DNA of 64,000 nt from Urophycis tenuis (Eukaryota > Chordata > Actinopteri > Gadiformes > Phycidae), in NCBI GenBank assembly GCA_036785325.1, contig JAXIVH010000005.1, positions 15,607,332-15,671,331 of the forward strand, given 5' to 3'. Below the pieces are notes generated by a model. That model had not been told where the DNA came from. It made no database searches and saw nothing but the letters and a program-made list of their open reading frames with translations. A program made the position numbers and the translations under genes. Shown piece after piece: positions 14,301 through 62,712 of the stretch. Every line of letters starts with the position of its first letter. Positions within the stretch are counted from its first letter, which is position 1.

Positions 14301-15547
14301 TGCGTTATTTATGATGCACATTTTGACTTCAGTGGGGATACTTTATGGTCTTGGGTTATGTCTAACGATTCATCTAAAGCTCTTGCTAAAACAATATCAC
14401 TGTAAATGGTAGCAGTGCGTAAGGTGTGCAGGCCCAGACACTGTAGATCCCTGGGTACTGGTGGTGGCTGAGCCACGAGACTCCCCCGAGGCAGAGCATA
14501 CAGAATTACAATGACACAGACGACCCTTTTCTGCTCCTACAGATAAGGTATCTGAGGCTGAGCGGCCTTTGTCTTCTCATTCAGCCCCCTTCATTTTCCT
14601 GCAGGCGGAAGCCAAACTGTTGCTTCATCGTAACACGTTTTCCAGTTCTTTCCAGGAGGGAATCCAATGAGCTCATGTCCTTGAAATGGCCTTTCCAGTC
14701 AGACTCTGTCCTCCTCTTATTTACATTGCTGTATAAATAGTTACCGTTGAAATGCTCATTTGGAGATTGAAGGTAGCTGTTGGGCAGGGTGGCGTGTTTG
14801 GCCCATCGCAGCGAGCTCCGATGGCGTCACCCGATACAGGCGTGTTGTTAGCGGCCGACCCCAGCCTCAACGTATGGCTGTGTGTGTACCGTGTGTTGTG
14901 TGTAGTGGCTCTCTGTCGGGAGGCTTGTGGCTCACTGAAGGTTTGTCACCGCGGCGAGAGTCCTCGTAATTGGATCTCTGCGTCCTCGTTGATGCAGTAC
15001 CGGGAAGCCATTACGTAGCATGTTAAATGACGTGTCACGTAATTGCAAATGGTGTCACGGTTACATTCACACACGAGGGTGCGTGGCATATGAGATGGCA
15101 TGGGTTTTTGTAAATGAACACTACTTGAGAGCTGATATGCATAAAGAATTACAATGAAATGATGTCACATGTGAAATGACATCGCCTGACATGAGAGTTC
15201 ACATGACATTGGAAAAGGCATAACATGGGAAATATGGGGGCGTATTTGGTATATGGGTTTGGAGGTTCAAACGTACTCATGCGGGTGTGTGTACCCAAAA
15301 GCCAAGGTCTGGTAAACTTCAGGCTTGATGTTATCTTTATTTCAGGACTGAGTTAGTCGCTGAGCGTCCGTGCAAACTGTTCTGACTGATATAAACTCAT
15401 TTAAGGAAATATATATATTTTGTAGAGTTGGCCATTCTCCTGGGCACACAACCTGCCTTAAATGTGTTCCAAAGAAACATTTGTCATTGCTTGCCAGACT
15501 TGCCAGACAGATTTTCCTGTTGATAAGTGTGTGCATTTCTGTGCACA

Positions 15548-15662
15548 TACGTGTGTGTCTGTGTCTGTGTCTGTGTCTGCGTGTGTGTAACGTGTGTGTG
15601 TCTGTGTGTGTGCGTGCGTGTGTGTCTGTGCGTGTGCGTGCGTGTGTGTCTGTGCGTGTGCG
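15548..15662. repeat. GTGTCT/GTGCGT microsatellite
   Basis: Compound GTGTCT and GTGCGTGC units, degenerate. Confidence 0.92.
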
Positions 15663-17109
15663 ACCCAGCCACTCCTTAAGCCCTTCTTCCTGCTGAGCAG
15701 CATGTCCTTGGGCCCGCTTCGGCTGTGCCAGATCCTTCAGCAGGTTGTCAGCTGTGCACTTCGGCACACCAAATCGCAATCATCATACGCAGCCCGAATA
15801 CCCCCAGAATACCTCCCCTGAATGCCTTCGGTATACTTCCGAAATGAGAGGTACCACCAGAGATACCACCAGCAAAGTGCAGGGTGATGTGGCAAAGAAG
15901 AAACTGAGTGCCTGTTGCCTCTGTTAAAGGTTTCATCTTTCCTTTATTGGCCCTCATTCTCTGGCACTCTCTGCTGCCTTTCACGGTTCTTCTCCAGGTG
16001 GTAGAAGAGGTTTGTCGTCTTTGAGTCTGATGTGGTGAATGTTGTGTTGCAAACTTGGCAAAAGCTTTTAAACCCCGATTTTTAAAACCCCACCCTGGTC
16101 CAAACAACAGAAGTTGCACCTCTTTTGGGTGGGAGCTCCTCTTGTGTGTGACTCTGTGTATGAGTGTGAACCAGCTACCAGGTGGTACTCCTCTCTGGTC
16201 TTGTTGAACAGTTTTCATTCTTAATTAGTACTTTTGTTAAAGTGGACAACCTTAATTATTTGACGTAAACGGTTGCTTGGTGTCTGAGCGATGGAGCGTG
16301 GCAGCGGTCCTAATGGAGTGTGACTTCAGGCTGCCATTGCAGAGCGTGTTCTTAATGCCTGCTTTTAGGCTGCCGACGCAGGCTTCATGCTGACCTGAAG
16401 TTCTGCCTTGCTTAGCTTCCGTCTTGAAGTACACTTCTTTAATGTAGAGCACTAGACCTAATTTCCCTTTATCTGTTTAACCAACCCTAAGATCCTCCTG
16501 GCGGTAAGCTGCTAATTATTCTGTATGTTCCAATTATGCGGTACGCCTCAAGTGTATCTTTGGCTTCCGACCCGCTCCCCATTCAGGCTCACATGTACCA
16601 CAGCGGCTTACAACTTTCTCGGTCTAACAGGGCACGCTCATCGGGCCCAGCAAAGTGTGGGCTACAAATAACACACCGCAACCACAGATTGTCACATTTG
16701 GTACTGCACCGATGGTCAACTTTGTTCCTGGAAGATGTGTGCTGGGTTATGTTTAATCTGAGGTCTGTGTTCAGTCTGCTGTGGAGATCTAATGCGTGTT
16801 ATCGTCTCTTTTTCTGTCTTTTAGCTGAGACCACCGGCAGACGTCCTTCTCTTTCTCTGCAATCAGGTAAGAACCAGAGCGCCGGAGGCAGTAAGGCATG
16901 CTCTTGAACTTCGAGAAGTTCAGGGGGAACAAAATTAAGACGCGATAAAAACTGTGTAGAAGCGATGGAGACAAATGTATAAACACAATGGCAGCCTTAT
17001 TTATTTACATTACCGTTCACCCAGCACCTCCAATAAACTATACACACCAGTGTGTGTGTGTGTGTGTTGCCCCAATCTCTCTCCACACACCTGCACGCTC
17101 GCACAAACA

Positions 17110-17112
17110 CAC

Positions 17113-17173
<61 letters not shown>

Positions 17174-17198
17174 CACACACACACCTACACACACACCT

Positions 17199-17229
<31 letters not shown>

Positions 17230-17238
17230 CACACACAC

Positions 17239-17301
<63 letters not shown>

Positions 17302-17311
17302 CTCTCTCTTT
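17110..17311. repeat. (CA)n with CTACAC interruptions, ending in CT repeat
   Basis: CA blocks broken at semi-regular intervals by CACCTACAC units, then CTCTCTCTCTTT. It produces several spurious Thr-His open frames. Confidence 0.96.
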
Positions 17312-18009
17312 CCCATGCCCCGCCAGGCAGCTTCCAGCAGCTAATTAATTCCCAGCATCTGGACCCCGGCCACCGCACACAAGCACACTCCGCTACAGTT
17401 TCCCCACTCTCAGCCTTTTATGTCTCTTTAATGGCACCTCGATGGGGAGGCCATGTCTGTTAAAACAACACAGCCCCAACCACAGTGTCATCAGAGTGTT
17501 CGATATAAAGGCTGGCCTTGGAATATTGTATGTGGGAATTGAAGCCTGAATAGAGCTGGGTGGGTTTTTGCGTTGGTATTTTGTCTTTTTCGGGGGTGGG
17601 GGTTCACTGTACCTTCTTGTTTGATGGACAGCAAATGGGGTGAGCAACAAGTCCCCTTTAGACCAGTGGTTTTCACAGATGGTTCTGGACAACTGGATGA
17701 CGCCATAATATGAGATGTACTCAAATATTTACATGCGTGCCATTTCTGTTTGATTTCATCACTACTGTTTAGACATAGTTTGAAGGTTGGAAAAGGTGTA
17801 TTGAACAACATTTTTAAATGCTAATTATCTTACCTTTTGGGCATAGTAATGTTGAGTGTATAAATGGTTATTTTGAATAATAATAACAAGAAGAGAGGAC
17901 CTTTCGGCCTTTATTGTTCGTTCTCAGTATTTTTTAGATACTGGAACGAAATGTGTTCTCTGTATTTGACCCATACTATGGTACATGGGAGCAGTGGGCT
18001 GCTATGGTC

Positions 18010-18172
18010 AGCGCAGAGCAAGTTGGGGTTCAGTGTCTTGCTCAAGGACACTTCGACATGTGGGCAGTTGGAGGAAGGGAGGGGGAGGAGGGGATTAAAC
18101 CACCGACCATACAGTTAGTGGACGACCCGCTCTATCCACCCGCTCTGTCCACTGAGCTACTGCTGCTGGTTC
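18010..18172 (-). mobile_element. tRNA-derived SINE-like element
   Basis: On the minus strand it reads GTAGCTCAGTGGACAGAGC (A box) and, further in, GGTGGTTTAATCCCC (B box). The distal part on the + strand, TTGCTCAAGGACACTTCGAC, is a motif common in fish tRNA-SINEs. A related copy lies in a tln2 intron at 48423-48590. Confidence 0.7.
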
Positions 18173-18735
18173 AAAAGTAATTTGGAGTGCAGTACAAAAC
18201 GCATAGTCACATTTTAAAGACATACACATTTTAGTACACACTCTTTTTGGTGGGCGGCTCCTGGGCCAAAAGTAACTCTGCAGGTGTGTCACGGTGTGAA
18301 AACGCTTGGGAACCTGTGCCCTGGAGTACAGGGTCAGTAATGGCTAACAGATCCTTGTAAAAGATTAGAAGACCCTCAACCACAACAGTACTGACCTGTT
18401 GTTCTCCCCATGCCCATCCTGATCACACTCAAGAGTTTTGCATTGCAGTCTTTAAAACTTTTTAGTTATAGTCATTCTGAGGAGTTGAAGCTAGTGTGAA
18501 ATACTTAAATGTTTTGGTGAATAATGCATGCTATTGTATGAATAGCATGTATGCTATATGTACATCACTAGTGTATCTCTTTCTCTGTACCATGTTTGGT
18601 GGTAAATCTACAGCACACACTAAGCATAGCTGACCTAAAATCTTAGTAATGAATTGTTGAGGAGAATCTGGCAAACTGTGGTTGTTGCAATGCATCAAAG
18701 GGAGCCAGAAAGCATTTTAGATGCGGCCCTCGACC

Positions 18736-18942
18736 TTGACAGGCTTTTTGTCATACTTTGTTTTCAAAGTAAGAGCACACTGTTAAGGATTTTGTAAATA
18801 ATCTAGCCTCAGTTGCATTTCCTGTCAGTCGTCTGTCTTTGACAGGCTTTTTGTCATACTTTGTTTTCAAAGTAAGAGCACACTGTTAAGGATTTTGTAA
18901 ATAATCTAGCCTCAGTTGCATTTCCTGTCAGTCGTCTGTCTT
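18736..18942. repeat. Perfect 103-bp tandem duplication
   Basis: Two adjacent identical copies (18736-18838 and 18839-18941), each starting TTGACAGGCTTTTTGTC and ending GTCGTCTGTC. No mismatch is visible, so this is either a very recent duplication or an assembly artefact. Confidence 0.95.
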
Positions 18943-20589
18943 GCCTGCTTGGTTGTGCTTGACATTGTATAAGAGTATTAAAAGACACCACCATGACTAT
19001 ATAAGAACCTAAGCACAATTTTATGAAAATAGCTTTAATTTCTCCATAAAAATGCCCCTCCAATTCCTGTGTTATATTCCCTTGGTTGAGGCTGTCTCTG
19101 TAATGAGGAAGGCTCTCACGGCTAGTATGCAGCCTTTTGAAAGTCTGTATATTACTGTCTTAAGGTTTGGACAGCTGACGGGTCCTGTCCCAAAAACAAC
19201 AGATGTAATATTATTTTAAAAAAGGAGTGTATATCTTAGTCATTGTCAGCCTCTAGGGGTGATTCACCAGCTCCAGTTTCTTAATGACCTCCAGATACAG
19301 AGTGCAATACTTGAGTATAAATATGATGCCAAATGATTGCAATTTGCAGTCCAACAATTGATATAGTTTTGAAAAAAGTGCCATTACATCATCTATACTT
19401 GAGCCTGGCACAAACTCACTGATGTGATGTCTCGCTGTGTTGAAATAAAAAAGAATAAATATTGAATGATATTAGTGCCATTAGTTCACACATTTCACAA
19501 CTATGTTGCATACAATAGTTACATTTTATTTCACCTTGAAGACTGGTTAGGCAGCATGGCGTTATGCCCACTATCAGCGCTGCTTTCACTTGGAACAGAT
19601 GCTGCCGAGTGGAAATATTTAGTCAGCCAGCGAGCCAGTGTGGTTCATCATCCCTGTGCTACCTGACCTCTGACCTCAACCTACGAGAGAGAGCGCAATC
19701 GCTGTACTGATGCGTCTGTCACCTAAGTGTTGGGAAGCAGGGGGCTTGTTTGGAGGTCTACACGATGCGGTCAGCATGTTAAATGGTCGGTATGCAACCT
19801 TCACCATGGCTGTCCATGGTAAATAAAACTATTCAGTCTGTTCAGGTGTTGGGGATGGGGAAGTGATTGTACTGTTGTAATGGGTGCATGCTTTGATTTT
19901 GTTCTCAGCGTCTCCTGTAAGTGGTAAAAGTGTAAGTGGTAATTGGTAAAAGCGTCTGTGAATTTACTAAATGAAAATGTATTTTTATTTGGTAAGTAAT
20001 GCTGATAAGTCCTTAACAAATGTGGACAATTTGGAATATTTGCCTTGTGTACAACTCAAAGGCACTCCCATTTGTGATATCACAATAGATTTTGTAAAGG
20101 CTTGTAACGTTTAACTGGTGGTAAGATGGGGGCCCTTCTGAGATTTTGAAGGAGAATGAATCTCTGACAGTGCTCTAATGAAACACATGGACCCTGTGCG
20201 ACCTGGGTTTTCTCCTACATGCTGTTGAAAAGATAGGAGAAGAGATGGGACATGTTTGTGTCATCGGCTGTCTTGTCGGTCTTGTCACCGCTCCCCAATA
20301 CACACTCACACTTTCTCCCCCCCCTCCTCCTAGTGAGAGGGCGGTGACAGAGGCCTCCCGTATAAATGCCTGCTGGTAGGCCAACAGGGTCTGACACTTT
20401 ACTTTAAACAGTCCATTTTGACAACCTCTAATTAGCAAAAACTAATTTAACACTTTTTTTTGGAAAGGCCAGTATACAGGTTTTAAAATGTCACAACTGC
20501 AAAAATGAATTCATCATTCATCAAATTCATTCATTAATTTTCCGCAATTGACCTAACCCTCTTATACAAGTGTATGAATTTGAAATGCG

Positions 20590-20830
20590 CCATTTCTATG
20601 CAAGCCCGCGACTTTTGCAGTGTCACCACTGGCGGCCATGTTCCTGGCGAGGATTGTCCATCCATCCGGCTGACACCCCCGGTGAGGGAAGACTGCCACC
20701 GCAGCAGCTTTATAGCATCGTGGCATCGATCGCCTCACTCTCAACGGGTGTGGAGTTGTTAGCCGTTGTTAGCTGTTAGCTCCCTCACCGCCCCGACTGG
20801 CAACGGGTCAAAAAAACATGGCGGCGGGGA
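20590..20830. promoter_or_regulatory. CpG-rich patch with two YY1-like motifs (candidate promoter or element remnant)
   Basis: About 19 CpG in 240 bases, in an otherwise CpG-poor area. It contains GGCGGCCATGTT (20631-20642; minus-strand YY1-like) and AACATGGCGGCGG (20815-20827; plus strand). The arrangement fits a bidirectional housekeeping-type promoter. The two motifs are also near-perfect inverted repeats of each other, so a short inverted-repeat transposon is an alternative. Confidence 0.2.
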
Positions 20831-21696
20831 ATCACTGTTATTTACATGAGCTTCCAGTAACCCATGACTGCACATCATGACCCTGTTTCTATTTTAGCTT
20901 TCTTATTTTGGTTCTTCTTATGGTATTCTTGGAAACCACGTTGCTATATTGGCAAGGGAATGCAGGAGGATGCTTTGGAATGGCGTTTGTTAATTTAGCC
21001 TAGTTTCTACGTTGTAACCCACTCCATGTGCCCTCACATTTGGATTGGAGATTGTTGATTTTGACAACACCGCTATCAATTAGTATCAGCTATTGACGTT
21101 GTAATTCTGACCCACACTACAGTACAGCCTATGGGAGAAATGTTTTTTTCCATTCTCTTAACATGACACACTTTTGGTGTCATGGCACTTTTTTAGCATT
21201 CAAACTTTCGAGCTAGCCTCAATCGTTACTGTGACAACAGTACTGTGGTTGCCATTAATATCATAATCAATCTCATTAATAGACATGTTACGGCTCAGCA
21301 AAGTTTTATTTGCTCACCGCTCATGAAAATTGTTGGTGCTTGTTTATGAAAAGTGCAAATTAATATTCCATGAAGGAGTTTAACTCTTGGAAAGAAAACT
21401 ACTGTACTAAAGTTCCTGGTGCTGGATCCAGGAAGTTAAGTTAATCCCCACGTCGGCTTCTCAACCCCCCAGGGGAGCGTAGCTAATGTCTGGGTAAGCC
21501 ACAGGTCTTGTCCCGAGGTCATCGTTTGAATTATGTGCTGAATTTTTTCTCAATGTAATTTCACAGTGATCACTGTTTTACAAAACCTACGCTGCTAGTA
21601 GTAAATATTACAGAATTACATCTACATATTTGGCATGAACATATTTTTGAAACATATTTTACTCTCTTGATAAATTTCTGAGTTGAAATCCATATT

Positions 21697-21722
21697 GATG
21701 TTGGTGTGTGTGTGTGTGTGTT
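21697..21722. repeat. short (GT)n microsatellite
   Basis: About 10 GT units just upstream of a SINE. Confidence 0.85.
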
Positions 21723-21749
21723 ATTTCTGTCATTGCATATCAGATCTGT

Positions 21750-21885
21750 GTGTCACAGTGTCTAGCTCAGCCGATACCATTTACACTGCCAGGGTTAAGG
21801 GTTCAATTCCCACTGAGGCCCCCCATGCTAAGAAATGTGTGCGTTGTCCAATGTGGATAAAAGCCTTGCACCAAAGGTCATACAT
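21750..21885 (+). mobile_element. tRNA-derived SINE
   Basis: A-box-like TAGCTCAGCCGA at 21763 and B-box-like GGTTCAATTCC at 21800-21810, spaced as in a tRNA. Then a body with GTGGATAAAAGCCTTGC near the 3' end, and a (CATA)n/(TA)n tail. A minus-strand relative is at 39855-39985. Confidence 0.72.
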
Positions 21886-21918
21886 ACATATATATGTATA
21901 TATATATATATATATATT
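21878..21918. repeat. (CATA)n/(TA)n microsatellite
   Basis: CATACATA followed by about 12 TA units at the SINE tail. Confidence 0.93.
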
Positions 21919-23204
21919 ATGTTTCAGTAATGAGTTCTACTTGCCACTTGTCATTTTTTGTGCTGTTTGAGGAGCTGGGAGGGATCCTAGTGTTGTCATG
22001 CCAACTGTGACTGTAGTCTGGATCGATGTGGCAGAGAGATAACCCAATAGTACACAAAGCAGATTCAGGCAAACACGCCATTCTCACAGCTAACAGAAAC
22101 TGATCTACAGTTTGCGCTCTTGTGGTTTTCTGACATGGATGCTATTAGAAAAGCCTGCAGATCATATCTCTTTCGTATACTGAGCTCATATACCGTTGGA
22201 ATATTTTACTCAGTTTTGGTCACACTCTCCAATAATGTTATTTTCAAATGAATCCACGGGTAGATTGGCTGAAGTGGTCTGGGCATGCACATGGGAGAAG
22301 GAATAAAGTGAAGCAGTTCACCAACAGTGAACATGTCATCTTCTAGTGGAGGTTGGAACATTTTGGCACAAAAACTCTAACATTGACGTCTTTACATGTA
22401 GCCGGCGTGGTGTGGACGTGGACCTGGCCTCACAGGGACCTGTTTCAAGGTCCGTTTGTCCACCCAAAACCTCCAAGCATCGTCTTGGCATTGATCCACT
22501 ATATGAAACTAACACCATGCACTGTCTGGATACTCAACTCGTTGGGGTTAAATCAGGACAAACTGCAGCAAAAATGCTTCATGGGAGAGAAGACGGTCTG
22601 TTTGTTGTCAAGGCAGAGAAGTCTAGCCCTCTAGGACTCACTGATTGGCTCTTTTCGTTTTTTGTCATCCCATTGTTATCTTATCTGGGAGCCAAGAGCA
22701 GATTTCACTCTTCCTGCTAACCGGAGGAAATGAGATTGATGAGAATTATTCTGCTGCACTGGAATGATTCCCATGGTTTCATCTCGTTATTCAACAAAGC
22801 TGTTCTATAAAATATAATATCACGCCACATGCCACATGTACACTGAGCAGAACAGACTCCACCAAACGAATGCTTTAAAACCTTTTGCTTATCATCAATC
22901 ACAGTCCTTCAACTATCCCGGACCACTGCACAACGTTGAGTTCCATTTGGATCCTTTGTTCTGATTGAATAGAATGACAATAACCTGTTGCATTACAATT
23001 AATAATATTTCAATATCTTAAGTACTAAATGCATTTAATAAAAAACAAAACATCTTTTGATTCAAACCGGAAGGCAAAAGTCCAACTTTAATCCACCAAA
23101 TATGATATAATTATACTAACAATGGTGAACAAGGATGTATTGAGGGAGGTGTGCTGTGCTGCAGGTAATAATGCACAGTCAGCTGCAAAGCTTCTGCCAA
23201 CATC

Positions 23205-23700
23205 ACACACTCACACACACACCCACATACACCCACAGACACTCATATGCACGCACTCACACACGCAATAATGCCCGTACTTGAGACACACACACACACC
23301 CGCCAAACATGAGACCCACACACATGCCACATTTGAGTCATACGCACACACACATGTACGAGACAATGATGCCCAAACTTGAGTTACACACACACAGACA
23401 GAGACACACACACATCTACACACGCACACACATGAACGTTCGACACACAGATGGAGATCCAGACGGAGAGAGATAGGTGGAGACACGCACGGTGGGTGTG
23501 TGTGCGGTACACGTCTCCCTCTAACACACACACACACTCACACAGACGTACACACACACACACACTCACACACAGACGTACACACACACACTCACACAGA
23601 TGTACACACACACTCACACAGACGTACACACACACACACACTCACACTCACACAGACGTACACACACTCAAACAGACGTACACACACACACACACACACG
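23205..23700. repeat. (CA)n-rich compound repeat with CAGACGTACAC units
   Basis: CA-rich sequence becomes, from about 23522, a regular array of ACTCACACAGACGTACACAC-type units. Each unit carries a TACGTC-type CpG step. Confidence 0.93.
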
Positions 23701-25026
23701 TGAAGGCAGCCAGCAGACTCCGGGTGCGTGTGTAACTCAGATGGTATGAAAAGCATGTCCTCGTCTCCCATCCCTGCCGCCATCAGGCTGACGAACAAGC
23801 CCCATTCCCCATATTTAGCTCTCCTTTTAGGTGCTGGTTTACGTTGCTCCTGAGTCAGTGTGAGTCCACGAGTGACTATAAGCCAGAGAGAATGTGTAAG
23901 CAGGGGTAAGGAGCCAAGATGACGGGTACTGACTGTTCGTAAGGGCACCTGGCTGAGGGGGGAGCCCTGTCTGTACAAAATGGAAAATCACTCTGTCTTC
24001 CTCACTTGGCCACAAATATCTATCAAGCTCATCTGAATGTTCGGCCGTTTTGCTGTCGGACAAACAAAGACGTCTGCTCCCTTGAGCCTCTCCACAGTGA
24101 AGCGCCGTTCTTCTTTGTTTTTATAAGCGATATGGTATCGAAATTCTTTTTCGTTTTTCTTTTACACTTTTAGCCAACGAGGCTAACCCCTTTTTCTCTC
24201 TCCTTCGCTCTATAACCCAGTTTTTTCTCTCTCTCTCAGTGGAATATGCCTTAAACTACCCAACAATATTTAGTTTGGGATGCGTTGGGTAATTATATGA
24301 ACTGAGCTTGATAGTAAGTCATACTTTTACTATAAATCATGGCCGCTGTGCACGCCAAGGACGGCCTCTTCCCCATGGGGTCAGCTGCCCTGGTATTCTG
24401 GCGCTGCAGTCACAGTCCTGTTATACATAACTTAACGCCTAACCCTTTCCCACCAATAAATCAGAGCGGGGGACTCGGGGCGTGGCTAATGGCACTGCTT
24501 ATCGGACCATATTGATCATTCAGAGGCGGCACACGTACAACAGATTAATCACCATGGAAGTCACTTGGTCCTCTTCCAGATACTTTTTTTGGCCTTTATT
24601 ATTCGTCTTTTATTTTTGAAATGGTGTTCCATCTTTCTCCGTGGCGCTGACTTCCCCGCCGGGAGGCGTCTGGAGGAGGGGATGCGTCCGTGGCGTGGAA
24701 GCTGTGCGGTCTGGTGTGAAATGTGTCTGCATTGTATTTTAACTCCATGACGCACCCTTCCACTGCAAGCCAAGTTGGGGCTTTCTCGCTCCTGGGCCCG
24801 GCTATTTAAAACTCTCCAGTTCGTTTATTTTGAGCCGTTCGCTCCTCTTTAAAGGCATAGCCATGGAGGAGGAGCAGGGATACAGTCGGGCTATAAGGGA
24901 ATCTCGGAAGTGACACCATGACAATGATTTTGTGCTTGTGTCATCCATTTTGGCTCGTGAAATGAGCTATTGATGTGATGTTGCCTGCTATCGAATATAC
25001 TCCCTGTGTCCCTGAGCAGTACTGTG

Positions 25027-25165
<139 letters not shown>

Positions 25166-25679
25166 CATGTGTGTGTGTGCGTACATGCCTGCGTGCGTGT
25201 GAGGGTCTGTAACTGAGACGGGGGTTCCAGCCATGTTCTGGCTCATTGATCTACAGAACAATGGCTGCATCTCTCTTGTTGTCACTTTATGCCTTTTCAT
25301 CTTTCAAGTCATCGCTCTCTCACTCTCTTCTGGAGTCTCCTTTTCTTGTCTTTTTAGATGTGTGAGATCTGACACACTCTGACCCGCTGCTCACTCCATC
25401 AAGGCTGTGACTCAACTACACACACTGACACCAAAGGCTCCTTTTACTCACTTGCGTTGTAATACACAGCTTATTGTGTCAAAGAAGCTCTCGTATGTCT
25501 TCTGCTAAAGGGCAAACCCTTTAAGTTACATCTTGGTGATTGAAGGTGTTCACCCTGAATGTTTAACTTGATAAGCCTGTTCAACGCTGAAATAAGAGGA
25601 TTCCTATATCTTACTCTTATCCCGACATTATCCACACAATAGACCGGCTTGGTTATTCGACGTTCATAAATCCGGTCCA

Positions 25680-25970
25680 GTTAACGATCATCAAGTCGAC
25701 CGAAAATGGCGCTTGCCATGGCGTCCATTTGTTTTATGGTCCACACATCCGCACTACGCCGTGTTGTGTGGACGGATTCAGAATAATGAGTTGTTGTTGT
25801 GGGCCGATGAGGGTCTGCTGAATATTCTGCAGTGTGAGGCTGCAGGAACATCAGAGGAGTGTAGGAGGAAGTGCTACCACCACATCAGATGGCTTCTTCA
25901 TGCTGCCAGTGTAGGAGAACAGAGCGGCGCACGCACACGCCTATGTAACGCGCGCGTGTGTGTGTCAGCA
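25680..25970 (+). promoter_or_regulatory. GC/CpG-elevated patch about 1.7 kb upstream of the start codon (candidate non-coding exon or promoter)
   Basis: Contains GACCGAAAATGGCGCTTGC (YY1-like AAAATGGCG at 25704-25712), several CpG steps and an open stretch up to 25982. Its location before the first coding exon makes it a reasonable place to look for a tln2 5' non-coding exon. Nothing in the sequence proves transcription. Confidence 0.18.
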
Positions 25971-26754
25971 AACCAAACGTAATGTTATATGTCAACTGTG
26001 ACAATTACCACTGTGTCATTTTCTTTGTATCCCCGTGAGTGAATGGCCCCACAGAGCGGGGAACGCTGGGACAATAGCGGCCTTCAGTCTTCAGTGGATG
26101 TGAGATTTGTTCGGATCGTGTATTCTAAATGCCAGGGATATTTGCAACCATACCAGCCGTTTTGACTGCACTGCAGGGAGGGTTTTTGTACCGATCAAGA
26201 AGCGAGCAACTCTTTAGTTTTTTTGAGCACTTTATTATACTGAGAGCTCGCAAGGTTTTTAAAGGTCTGTCAGCTAGTTTATGAGAGTTGAGTTCCTTGC
26301 GATGACGCTATGTATGTAAACGTATTAAAACCACTTCATCCCCATATAGTCCACATGATGGTTTTTTTCCACGATGGTTGGTGCGACCAGATGGCTCCAC
26401 TCAGTGTGTGTCTGCCCATCATGTGTCTATCAGCGTAAGGTGATTTAAATTTTTTTTTTTTTAACGTCCCTGAAAATCACCGTGGCCGACGCTGGAAACA
26501 ACTGTGCTGGCGTTACTCTTTTCCATCTGCGCTGCTGGTACTGTGATTCTTACCCCCATCGACCCCACGCCACTCGGGACCACCAACATCTCACTTAGGA
26601 ACCAGATTCTATACATCCTGCTGAGGGTCAAAAGGTCACAGGGGGATAAGGAGGGAAGGCGGGGAGGGGTCTGTGTACATTCATCATGGCCGCTCCTGAC
26701 CCCCCTCTCTCCGGAACAGTGACTACAGAGGGAAACTATGTTCCTGTCACCCCC

Positions 26755-26783
26755 ACCCCCCCCCCCCCCCCACCCCACCCCCC
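26755..26783. repeat. poly-C/CCCCACC tract
   Basis: C-rich run with a few A interruptions. Confidence 0.92.
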
Positions 26784-27614
26784 AACAGGAGGGGCTCTGT
26801 TTGGGGAGGCCGGTGTTTCCCAGACCAGGGCCATACGCTGCCACTTCCCCTTCGCCTTCGTCCCCTTCTGCCCCTCTCGGTGAATCACTGCAGTGTTGGC
26901 CATGACTGCTCCCTTTTTAAAGCCGACCATGTTACTGCCACGCTCTGGTTCTGCACACCACACATGCGACAATAAAGCAATTACGTGACTGTGAAGTCAG
27001 TCTGTGAAGTCCAATTAGACAGTTTTTTTTTTTTTTTAAATGAACATGGCAGGTGGACGTGGGTGAGGTTAAGAGTTTTAGCTCGAAAGTGTGTTTGACG
27101 GTATTTAATTGCTGCTTGACACAGTGTGTGTGTGTGTGCGTGTTCGTGTGCGCGTGCATGCGTGCAAAGCATTGTCAAGCACACGCATGTATAGTACGGC
27201 AACCTATGTCCACACCACTGATGTGTTGCTATGCTCATGCATTTGCCTCTCTCTGGTCGGATCGTGTGATTGACTTTCCTGTTAGAAGTGTGACCTTGGA
27301 CTGGTCAGGTGGCCTGTTTATTACCATCGTAACCTAAGGGCGGAACCACGGACCTGCTCTTGTCCTTAAATAAATGCTTTGTTTGAACTGGTCTTGGGGA
27401 ACTATTCTTTTATGGAGGTGTTGTGGTTGTGGAAATGGTGGGGTGGTGTATGGAACCTGGCAGGGTAGGGCTTTTATATGTATCTGTGTGTTGTTCTTGT
27501 TTTGACTTTGATTATCCCCATGAAAGCTGGTGGAGATGGTTCACCTCAAGGCGGGTAGCCATTTTAATTGGCGTCATTTCAACCTGACTCCCAACATCTT
27601 CTGTCTCCTTCCAG

Positions 27615-62584
<34,970 letters not shown>

Positions 62585-62631
62585 GTACCCGCTCTGCTCC
62601 GAGTACTGTGTAATGTACATACACATTTACT

Positions 62632-62712
62632 ATACATACATACATACATACATACATACATACATACATACACACACATATACACACACACACATACATA
62701 CACACATACATG
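62632..62712. repeat. (CATA)n microsatellite
   Basis: TACATACATACA then CACACATACACA. Confidence 0.95.

Noticed and set aside
23211..23537. Cys/Val-rich minus-strand frames in the CA repeat
   Set aside because: Translation of a compound CA microsatellite.
26504..26722. A 72-codon frame with a signal-peptide-like start
   Set aside because: Hydrophobic start only. The rest is low-complexity and it ends by a poly-C tract.
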